This document shows, one piece after another, positions 1 to 5,605 of a DNA stretch of 14,887 nucleotides. Within the stretch, counting starts at the first letter, position 1. Each line of letters begins with the position of its first letter. The stretch is from the NCBI GenBank assembly GCA_029882955.1, contig JAOUJX010000053.1, positions 1-14,887 of the forward strand, given 5' to 3'. Both the position numbers and the translations under genes were made by a program. The stretch is from Gammaproteobacteria bacterium (GTDB taxonomy: Bacteria > Pseudomonadota > Gammaproteobacteria > GCA-001735895). The notes below the pieces were generated by a model. The model had not been told where the DNA came from, did not search any database, and saw only the letters and a program-made list of their open reading frames with translations.

Positions 1-1222
1 GACTTTCGTCGAAGCCGGGCGTCAGCATTTCGATGGTGATACCTCGGGTAAATGGATTGTGACCTCGGGTCTTGGCGGCATGGGTGGCGCGCAGCCCCTG
101 GCCGCGACTATGGCGGGTTACAGTATCCTTTGCATTGAATGCGATGAAACTCGCATCGATTTTCGTCTGCGCACGAAGTATCTGGACAAGAAAGCCGGCA
201 GTCTCGATGAGGCGCTAAAATTGATCGACGAAGCCTGCACTAAAGGCGAAGCCGTCTCGGTAGGGCTGTTAGGTAATGGTGGCGAATTACTACCCGAAAT
301 GGTTAAGCGGGGTATCAAGCCCGATCTGGTAACCGACCAGACCTCGGCGCACGACCCGGTCAACGGTTACCTGCCGATTGGCTGGACTATGCAGCAATGG
401 GAAATGAAACGAGCCACCGATCCAGATCTGGTAGCAACCGAAGCCAGGAAATCGATGGCAGTGCACGTACAGGCCATGCTCGAGTTTCATTCCAGAGGTA
501 TTCCGACTGTGGATTATGGTAACAATATCCGTCAGGAGGCCTTCGATCAGGGCGTCAAAAATGCCTTCGACTTCCCCGGATTTGTGCCCGCTTATATCCG
601 TCCACTTTTCTGCAAAGGTGTCGGTCCGTTTCGTTGGGTGGCGCTATCGGGAGACCCGGAAGATATTTATAAAACAGACGCAAAAGTTAAAGAGCTGATT
701 CCTCACGACTCCCATCTACATAACTGGCTGGACATGGCTCAGTCTCGCATCAGCTTCCAGGGCCTGCCCGCTAGAATTTGCTGGGTAGGCCTCGGCGACC
801 GTGACCGCCTGGGTCTGGCATTCAATGAAATGGTTAAAAACGGTGAACTCAAGGCTCCGGTTGTTATCGGACGCGATCACCTGGATTCGGGTTCAGTGGC
901 AAGCCCCAACCGTGAAACCGAGGCGATGATGGATGGTTCCGATGCAGTGTCTGACTGGGCCTTATTAAATCTCCTGCTCAGCACTTCTGGGGGCGCTACC
1001 TGGGTTTCTTTCCATCATGGTGGCGGTGTTGGCATGGGTTATTCTCAACACGCTGGAATGGTTATCTGTTGTGATGGTACTGACGCAGCGGCACAACGCA
1101 TCAAGCGTGTGCTATGGAATGACCCCGCTACCGGTGTCATGCGCCATGCGGATGCGGGCTATGAAGAAGCGAAGCAATGTGCGAAGGAGTATGGCCTCAA
1201 TTTAGGCGCGATTGAGCTTTAG
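1..1222 (+). CDS. hutU: Urocanate hydratase (urocanase), 3' part
   Basis: Cytoplasmic second step of histidine degradation: NAD+-dependent hydration of urocanate to 4-imidazolone-5-propionate. The 5' end lies outside the window; the reading frame starts at base 2 and gives 406 residues of a family usually about 555 long. The first visible residues lead into the glycine-rich segment GLGGMGGAQPLA. Further family blocks are YGNNIRQ, FPGFVPAYIRPLFCKGVGPFRW, and GLPARICWVGLG. The cysteine of ARICW (codon at 779-781) lies 147 residues from the C terminus, the position of the catalytically important Cys410 of the Pseudomonas putida enzyme. HHGGGVGMG and TGVMRHADAGY close the protein, so the C terminus is complete. 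Other hut genes would be expected upstream but are not visible. No frameshift is seen. Identification is very secure. Confidence 0.97.
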   Translation, partial: TFVEAGRQHFDGDTSGKWIVTSGLGGMGGAQPLAATMAGYSILCIECDETRIDFRLRTKYLDKKAGSLDEALKLIDEACTKGEAVSVGLLGNGGELLPEMVKRGIKPDLVTDQTSAHDPVNGYLPIGWTMQQWEMKRATDPDLVATEARKSMAVHVQAMLEFHSRGIPTVDYGNNIRQEAFDQGVKNAFDFPGFVPAYIRPLFCKGVGPFRWVALSGDPEDIYKTDAKVKELIPHDSHLHNWLDMAQSRISFQGLPARICWVGLGDRDRLGLAFNEMVKNGELKAPVVIGRDHLDSGSVASPNRETEAMMDGSDAVSDWALLNLLLSTSGGATWVSFHHGGGVGMGYSQHAGMVICCDGTDAAAQRIKRVLWNDPATGVMRHADAGYEEAKQCAKEYGLNLGAIEL

Positions 1223-1234
1223 CAATGGGGCGTC

Positions 1235-1259
1235 GTCAGGACTGACTCCGACACCTTGA
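1235..1259 (+). repeat. Repeat copy 1, REP-like palindromic element
   Basis: This 25-bp stretch 13 bases after the hutU stop contains GTCAGGACTGAC and CTCCGACA. It matches 1564-1588 at 20 of 25 positions by eye, without gaps. Together with the bases just before it (1232-1252) it can fold imperfectly, with GTCG pairing with CGAC around a TCAG/CTGA core. It resembles intergenic REP-like palindromes, but only two copies are visible here, so the family assignment is inference. Confidence 0.4.
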
Positions 1260-1282
1260 TGCTATACTACCGGTTCAGGAAA

Positions 1283-1299
1283 GGTGCATAGCTTGCACC
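1283..1299 (+). other. Hairpin between hutU and the small Cys-rich gene
   Basis: GGTGCA (1283-1288) and TGCACC (1294-1299) form a perfect 6-bp stem with a 5-base loop. No T-run follows, so it is not a convincing intrinsic terminator. It could weakly stabilise the 3' end of the hut transcript or lie in the leader of the next gene. Confidence 0.3.
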
Positions 1300-1345
1300 C
1301 TACTATGTTGTTACACTTGGATTTTATTAAAAAAGGGGGAAAGCA

Positions 1346-1534
1346 ATGCCTGTTTATAAATGCGATGTTTGCGAAATGAGTATTGGAACTATGACTTGTG
1401 GGACCTGCGATAAAGAACTCGATCATGACACGATCGATGCCGATGGAAGCGAAGTCGCTGTTTCAAAGTGCCCGGACGGGCATGGAATGATCAAATCTCC
1501 GATGTGCTGCGGTCAGGATATGACCCGAGTTTAA
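1346..1534 (+). CDS. Small cysteine-rich zinc-ribbon-like protein, function unknown
   Basis: This 62-residue protein has a strong ribosome binding site, GGGGGA, a few bases before the ATG. It carries CxxC at residues 6-9 (CDVC) and 18-21 (CGTC), then KCPDGHG around residue 42, and CCGQDM near the C terminus: seven cysteines plus histidines in a very short chain. There is no signal peptide or membrane segment, so it is probably cytoplasmic. The paired CxxC motifs suggest a zinc ribbon or another metal-binding knuckle. No function can be assigned. It stands alone between hutU and a tcdA pseudogene, and related palindromic repeats occur before and after it. The coding call rests on the Shine-Dalgarno site and the orderly cysteine pattern. 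Confidence 0.75.
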   Translation: MPVYKCDVCEMSIGTMTCGTCDKELDHDTIDADGSEVAVSKCPDGHGMIKSPMCCGQDMTRV

Positions 1535-1556
1535 TAGGGAATCTTGATGATAAAAG

Positions 1557-1582
1557 TGCCGGAGCCAGGCCTGACTCCGGCA
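1557..1582 (+). repeat. Repeat copy 2, palindromic hairpin (REP-like)
   Basis: TGCCGGAG (1557-1564) pairs perfectly with CTCCGGCA (1575-1582), giving an 8-bp GC-rich stem; the loop contains the palindrome CAGGCCTG. The 3' half (1564-1588) is the related copy of 1235-1259. It lies 23 bases after the stop of the small Cys-rich gene. No T-run follows, so a REP-like or transcript-stabilising role is as likely as termination. Confidence 0.45.
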
Positions 1583-1585
1583 GCT

Positions 1586-1759
1586 TCACCTTAAACCCCC
1601 GCAATACTTCAAATATTTCCTGGTAGCATGCAAAACCCCAGTAAAACAAAAACAGGCCGTCACCCCGACAAATGACCCCAGTCCAGTGGCGCAATCGGTG
1701 CCAAAGCGGCGTTTCGGATTTCTGGTGTAACCGACTTGCTGCCTTAGACCTGCCCGTAC
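1586..1759 (-). pseudogene. tcdA 3'-end fragment with 93-bp internal deletion
   Basis: Bases 1607-1696 align without gaps to 5635-5724 of the intact tcdA (about 79 of 90 identical). Bases 1690-1759 align to 5811-5880 (about 65 of 70). The 93 bp between these parts of tcdA are missing, and the junction falls on a 7-bp sequence, CGCAATC, present in tcdA at 5718-5724 and 5811-5817. Translated on the minus strand in the tcdA frame, the fragment starts near VRAGLRQQVGYTRNPKRRFG. It then jumps directly to DCATGLGSFVGV and ends in RKYLKYCGGLR before a TGA at 1586-1588. No in-frame stop interrupts it, but it lacks the nucleotide-binding N-terminal half and a start codon. Substitutions such as Gly to Cys and Ser to Leu show decay. 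It has the same orientation as intact tcdA. The bases beyond 1759 no longer match convincingly. Confidence 0.88.
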
Positions 1760-1792
1760 AATTACCTTCTGACCGATAAAGCTTTTCGATTA

Positions 1793-1806
1793 TTGACTTT
1801 AGTCAA
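1793..1806. promoter_or_regulatory. FNR/CRP-family-like operator (anaerobox)
   Basis: TTGACTTTAGTCAA is a perfect 14-bp dyad (TTGACT, then TT counted within the centre, then AGTCAA). It fits the FNR/FixK/DNR pattern TTGA-N6-TCAA and differs from the FNR consensus TTGAT-N4-ATCAA only by a symmetric T-to-C and A-to-G pair. Its centre is about 42 bp before the start site predicted from the -10 box at 1830-1835, the usual class II activator position. That it controls the respiratory genes downstream is inference. Confidence 0.6.
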
Positions 1807-1829
1807 GGAAAAATCTTGCTTTATCATAT

Positions 1830-1835
1830 TATAAT
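1830..1835 (+). promoter_or_regulatory. Predicted -10 box for the DUF302-octahaem cytochrome operon
   Basis: TATAAT is a perfect sigma-70 -10 match in an AT-rich stretch (1821-1863), predicting a start near 1842. No good -35 lies 16-18 bp upstream; the dyad at 1793-1806 occupies that side instead, as at activator-dependent promoters. Overlapping TATAAT-like hexamers leave the exact start uncertain by a few bases. Confidence 0.55.
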
Positions 1836-1882
1836 ATAATAAATTACTTATATAGCTTATATGATTACTCAGGAGTAAGAAA

Positions 1883-2431
1883 ATGATGAAAGTTATTGCA
1901 GGTTTCTTCGCCGGTATGTTGTTTTTCGCTGTACTCGGTTGGCAGTACGGTGGTGCTTTCATGTTCAATGAATATGAAAGCCCGTTCGGTGTAGAAGAAA
2001 CAGCGGCCAGGATCCAGGCCAATATGCAAAGCCTGTCGGAAAATGGCTGGAAGCTTTCAGCCCTACGCGACCCTGGCAAAGCGGTTAACGCCGCAGGTAG
2101 TAATGTACTGCCGGTATTGCTGGTTGAAGCTTGTAGCACCGATTATTCAGGACCGCTGCTCAAGGACGATGAAACACGACTATTATCTATTTTGATGCCC
2201 TGCACCATTACCGTCTACAAAAAACAGGATGGTAAGACTTATATCGCGACCATGAATGCGGGCCTGATGGGTAAGCTATTTGGTAGCAAGGTCGACGAGA
2301 TTATGACCAAAGTCGCGGCTGACCAGAAAGTCTTTATCACTTTCGATGCATCCAAACCCGCACCACCGCTCATCAAAAAACGTCCGGGTGGTGGTGGAGC
2401 TGCTGGAGGTAGTGATGACCCAGGTTGCTAA
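1883..2431 (+). CDS. DUF302-family membrane-anchored or exported protein
   Basis: This 182-residue protein has an AGGAG ribosome site 7 bases before the ATG (a second ATG follows directly). Residues 4-20 are hydrophobic, forming an uncleaved anchor or signal peptide. Residues about 33-155 match the DUF302 fold: a helix rich in Asn/Gln/Ser, then VLLVEACS (Cys84), ILMPCTITVYKKQDGKTY (Cys107), and MNAGLMGKLFG. The two cysteines sit at positions commonly conserved in this family. The C-terminal tail is glycine-rich and ends in Cys182. DUF302 proteins have no settled biochemical role but often neighbour sulfur-metabolism genes. Here it is the first gene of a likely operon, 60 bases before the octahaem cytochrome, which suggests a periplasmic accessory role. 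That role is inference. Confidence 0.85.
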   Translation: MMKVIAGFFAGMLFFAVLGWQYGGAFMFNEYESPFGVEETAARIQANMQSLSENGWKLSALRDPGKAVNAAGSNVLPVLLVEACSTDYSGPLLKDDETRLLSILMPCTITVYKKQDGKTYIATMNAGLMGKLFGSKVDEIMTKVAADQKVFITFDASKPAPPLIKKRPGGGGAAGGSDDPGC

Positions 2432-2460
2432 TTTTAATTTCCATCCGCTGGGCGAAGGTT

Positions 2461-2480
2461 CAGTAAAAAAGATTTTACTG
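2461..2480 (+). other. Hairpin abutting the octahaem cytochrome ribosome binding site
   Basis: CAGTAAAA (2461-2468) and TTTTACTG (2473-2480) form a perfect 8-bp stem with loop AAGA. The stem ends inside the Shine-Dalgarno sequence TGGAGA (2479-2484) of the gene starting at 2492. It may modulate translation initiation, or stabilise the 5' end after processing between the first two genes. AT-richness makes it only moderately stable. Confidence 0.4.
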
Positions 2481-2491
2481 GAGACAGTACG

Positions 2492-4147
2492 ATGAACAAC
2501 ACAGGTAAAAATTTGCTGCGGTTAGTGATGCTGGCAGCCGTTTTGCTGCCATTCACCGCAGGCGTGGTGAATGCACAAACCACTACCAGCGAGGTGGTAG
2601 AGAAAGCGCCCGACGAGGTAGAAAAGTCAGCCAATATTGGCTCGACCGCTGATCACTCAAAATTCAAGGAACTTGATGTCGACTTCAAGAGTGGCCCGGA
2701 GGTGACGGAAGCCTGCCTCGCATGCCACACCGAAGCCGCCAAACAGGTGCACAATACCAAGCACTGGACCTGGGAGTTCATTAACCCTGAAACCAAGCAG
2801 CGGCTTGGCAAGAAAAACGTGATCAACAATTTTTGTACAGCTACTTCCTCCAATCAGGAGTTTTGTAGCGCCTGTCACGTCGGTTATGGCTGGAAGGATG
2901 ACAAGTTCGACTTTTCCCAGGAGAGTGCAGTTGACTGCCTGGTGTGTCACGACACTACCGGCAAGTATAAAAAATTGCCCGGTCTGTCCGGACATCCCAA
3001 TTACAAAACCATGGAATGGCCACCGAAATCCGGGAAATTCCGAGAGCCGACCGATTTAACCAAAATCGCTAAAAACATTGGCAAAACCAGTCGCGAAACT
3101 TGTGGCGCCTGCCATTTCTACGGAGGTGGTGGCAATGCGGTCAAACATGGTGATCTGGACAGCTCACTGAATAATCCGCAACGTTATCTCGATATCCATA
3201 TGGAAAGTGATGGGTTGAATTTTTCCTGTGGGAAATGTCACGAGAGTAATTCTCACGAAGTTTCAGGCAGCCGCTACGCGCCCACTGCGACGGATCAGGA
3301 AGGTGTGCTGATTCGCGGTAACAACGGTGACCGTAACCCGACCACTTGCCGGGCCTGTCACGGCAATGCACCGCACAAGTCCGTGGAGCAGGCTGAGCGG
3401 CTCAATCATCATGCCAACAAGGTGGCCTGTCAGACCTGCCATATTCCGGAATATGCGCGTGGGCCACTGGCGACCAAAATGACCTGGGACTGGTCAACCG
3501 CTGGTAAGTTAACCGAAGACGGCAAGCGACTTCTGGTACGCGGTAGTCATGGTCGTGTCATTTATGACAGCAAGAAGGGTGATTTCACCTACGATCGTTA
3601 CGTCATACCGGAATACGTCTGGTTCAATGGCAACGTCAAATATACTTTGTTTGGAGACAAGGTGGACGGTCAGAACAAGGTCAAGATCAACGAGTTTCTT
3701 GGCGGACCCGACGATCCCGAGTCTCGTATCTGGCCGGTGAAAAAATTTACCGGCAAACAGCCCTACGATGTCGGTAACCAGACCCTGGCCGTATTCCACA
3801 CAGCGGGTAAGTCCGAAGCCTCTTTCTGGACTAACTATGACTGGGAAAAATCGATGGAAGCTGGCATGGCTTCTGTCGGGGTCGAATACAGCGGCGAGAT
3901 GGATTTTGTCGAAACCGAAATGAGCTGGCCGATTACCCACATGGTCGCACCCAAAGAAGACGCCCTGACCTGCGCACAATGCCACCGGGAAAATGGTCGC
4001 CTGCAGAACATCTCCGGCGTATACATGCCCGGCCGCGATAATACTCCGGTGGTCGACAAGATTGGCTGGATACTCGCCCTGTTAACCCTGATTGGTGTTG
4101 TAGCCCATGGTGGCATCCGCATCGTCATGCACAAAAGGAGACAATAA
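2492..4147 (+). CDS. otr: Octahaem c-type cytochrome, tetrathionate reductase (OTR) family
   Basis: This 551-residue periplasmic multihaem reductase has a signal peptide at residues 1-28 (hydrophobic core, VVNA before QTT). There are exactly eight CxxCH haem sites, at 75-79, 125-129, 149-153, 204-208, 246-250, 286-290, 313-317 and 494-498. The long gap before the last site, and CSACHVGYGWKDDKFD after haem 2, fit the OTR family, in which the active-site haem has a lysine axial ligand. Residues about 521-543 form a C-terminal transmembrane helix followed by HKRRQ, so the haem domain would be tethered outside the membrane. Characterised OTR reduces tetrathionate, nitrite and hydroxylamine in vitro, but its physiological substrate is unsettled. 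The following b-type cytochrome, one base downstream, is the likely electron donor. The start is chosen from TGGAGA 7 bases upstream plus the signal peptide. Confidence 0.92.
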   Translation: MNNTGKNLLRLVMLAAVLLPFTAGVVNAQTTTSEVVEKAPDEVEKSANIGSTADHSKFKELDVDFKSGPEVTEACLACHTEAAKQVHNTKHWTWEFINPETKQRLGKKNVINNFCTATSSNQEFCSACHVGYGWKDDKFDFSQESAVDCLVCHDTTGKYKKLPGLSGHPNYKTMEWPPKSGKFREPTDLTKIAKNIGKTSRETCGACHFYGGGGNAVKHGDLDSSLNNPQRYLDIHMESDGLNFSCGKCHESNSHEVSGSRYAPTATDQEGVLIRGNNGDRNPTTCRACHGNAPHKSVEQAERLNHHANKVACQTCHIPEYARGPLATKMTWDWSTAGKLTEDGKRLLVRGSHGRVIYDSKKGDFTYDRYVIPEYVWFNGNVKYTLFGDKVDGQNKVKINEFLGGPDDPESRIWPVKKFTGKQPYDVGNQTLAVFHTAGKSEASFWTNYDWEKSMEAGMASVGVEYSGEMDFVETEMSWPITHMVAPKEDALTCAQCHRENGRLQNISGVYMPGRDNTPVVDKIGWILALLTLIGVVAHGGIRIVMHKRRQ

Positions 4148-4148
4148 A

Positions 4149-4751
4149 ATGACTCGTATTTATGTGTTTAAACGCTTCGAGAGAATCTGGCACTGGACGC
4201 AGGCCTTGCTGATTATGACGCTGATGCTGACCGGTTTCGAAACTCACGGTAGTTACAGCTTTTTCGGCTTCGAGTCTGCTGTTGAAATCCACACCATTGC
4301 CGCCTGGTCACTGGTGGCTCTGTGGGTGTTCGCGATCTTCTGGCATATCACTACCGGTGAGTGGAAACAGTACATCCCCACCACAGAAAAAGTGCAGGCC
4401 ATGATGAGTTTTTATCTGACTGGAATTTTTACCAATGCACCGCATCCATTCCATCAGACCACCTTGCGCAAGCACAATCCCCTGCAACGGATAGCTTACC
4501 TGTTCGTACTGGTTGTCATCAGCCCGATTATATGGACCAGTGGCTGGTTCTACCTGTTCTACGATTCCTGGCAGGATTGGGGATTTGGCTGGCTTAACCT
4601 CGAGTACGTAGCACTGTTTCATGTTATCGCTGCATTCATGATGCTCATCTTCCTTATCGCTCATATTTACCTTGCGACAGCCGGTCATACCGCAACCTCA
4701 CACATCAAGGCGATGGTTAGCGGCTGGGAAGAAGTAGAGGACGAGGAATAG
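4149..4751 (+). CDS. b-type cytochrome, cytochrome b561/hydrogenase-type membrane subunit
   Basis: This 200-residue integral membrane protein has about four hydrophobic helices (around 15-30, 46-68, 113-134 and 153-176). Histidines placed to bind b haems include His15 (RIWHW), His48, His66 (FWHIT), His158 and His172 (IAHIY). That is the pattern of the Ni/Fe-hydrogenase cytochrome b and prokaryotic b561 superfamily. The ATG at 4149 is preferred over an in-frame GTG at 4107: AAGGAG (4135-4140) lies 8 bases before it, and the product then begins MTRIYVFKRFERIWHW, as expected. The gene starts one base after the octahaem cytochrome stop, so the two are translationally close. It probably oxidises quinol and passes electrons to the periplasmic haems; that partnership is inferred from context. 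Confidence 0.88.
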   Translation: MTRIYVFKRFERIWHWTQALLIMTLMLTGFETHGSYSFFGFESAVEIHTIAAWSLVALWVFAIFWHITTGEWKQYIPTTEKVQAMMSFYLTGIFTNAPHPFHQTTLRKHNPLQRIAYLFVLVVISPIIWTSGWFYLFYDSWQDWGFGWLNLEYVALFHVIAAFMMLIFLIAHIYLATAGHTATSHIKAMVSGWEEVEDEE

Positions 4752-4753
4752 CC

Positions 4754-5605
4754 TTGACCCTGTCCGTACGCCTTTTGTTGTTGATCGCGGCCTTCCTCCA
4801 GCCCTCTGTGACCATAGCGCTCGATCAGCTCGATGCCGCCGACATTCCACAGGTTGGTTCGCGCGCCCGCGATAATTTTATCGAGTACAATTATTCATAT
4901 GATCACAAGGCCTTCGCTATAGCACCAGGTGGTGGTTGGGCATGGAGCGCTGGCCGGATTAGTGAACAGGAGGCGCGTGAAGCTGCGCTGCAACAGTGTC
5001 AGTCACATACGGCACAAACCTGTGTGGTGTATGCCCTGAACGACCAACTGGTGTTTGACCGCTCCAACTGGCCACGACTGTGGCGGCCTTATGCAAATGA
5101 AGCGGCAGCACAAACTGCACCGACAGGGACTCATCGAGGCGCGCGTTTTCACAACCTGGAATTCAGCGACCAATCTGGCAAATTAAAAACTATTGCCGAT
5201 TTTCGAGGCACTGTAACACTGGTACATTTCTGGGGTTCCTGGTGCCCGCCCTGTATGCGTGAGTTACCGTCTTTGCAGCAGTTTTATCTGGATTTAAAAC
5301 AGCAACTGCCGGGGCAGGTGGCGATGATCATGTTGCAGGTGCGCGAACCTTTTCAGACTTCATTGCAATGGACGCGGGAAAATGACCTGACAAACTTACC
5401 ACTCTATAATTCAGGCGTAACCGGCAGTGCGGACGATAAACTGAAACTGACAGACGCACAAACAATCCATGACCGGAGTATCGCCACGGCCTTTCCTACC
5501 AGCTACGTTCTCGACAAACAGGGAGTAGTAATTTTTGCCCACCAGGGTCCTATTTCAGACTGGAGTGAGTACCTGCCTTTTTTCAAGGACGCTGCGAATC
5601 ATTAA
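4754..5605 (+). CDS. Periplasmic TlpA/thioredoxin-like protein with N-terminal DUF4189-like domain
   Basis: This 283-residue protein starts at TTG, 2 bases after the cytochrome b stop, with GAGGAA about 5 bases upstream. Residues 1-22 form a signal peptide. Residues about 42-102 resemble the DUF4189 fold: HKAFAIAPGGGWAWSAG, then EAREAALQQC (Cys82) and TCVVYALND (Cys90). Residues about 130-280 are a redoxin/TlpA domain with the active site WCPPC (Cys164 and Cys167) and a cis-proline in FPTSYVLD (Pro248). It is probably exported, acting in the periplasm as a disulfide reductant or thiol-disulfide exchanger. It may serve haem ligation or the redox chemistry of the octahaem reductase; neither is proven. 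Its stop overlaps convergent tcdA by 4 bases. The domain fusion is unusual. Confidence 0.85.
   Translation: MTLSVRLLLLIAAFLQPSVTIALDQLDAADIPQVGSRARDNFIEYNYSYDHKAFAIAPGGGWAWSAGRISEQEAREAALQQCQSHTAQTCVVYALNDQLVFDRSNWPRLWRPYANEAAAQTAPTGTHRGARFHNLEFSDQSGKLKTIADFRGTVTLVHFWGSWCPPCMRELPSLQQFYLDLKQQLPGQVAMIMLQVREPFQTSLQWTRENDLTNLPLYNSGVTGSADDKLKLTDAQTIHDRSIATAFPTSYVLDKQGVVIFAHQGPISDWSEYLPFFKDAANH

Noticed and set aside
1283..1299. Intrinsic terminator after hutU
   Set aside because: The hairpin is real but lacks a following T-run, so I list it only as a hairpin.
1491..1694. Minus-strand open frame of 67 codons covering the tcdA remnant
   Set aside because: It is in a different frame from the tcdA homology and has no ribosome site; the real signal there is the pseudogene.
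1762..2139. Minus-strand open frame of 125 codons
   Set aside because: It runs antisense through the promoter and the DUF302 gene, has no domain signature, and the plus-strand gene has a clear ribosome site and family match.
3509..3985. Minus-strand open frame of 158 codons
   Set aside because: It is a shadow of the octahaem cytochrome gene, whose haem motifs and codon frame are unambiguous.
4107..4148. Upstream GTG start for the cytochrome b gene
   Set aside because: It would overlap the octahaem cytochrome's membrane helix, and the ATG at 4149 has AAGGAG at proper spacing and a family-like N terminus.
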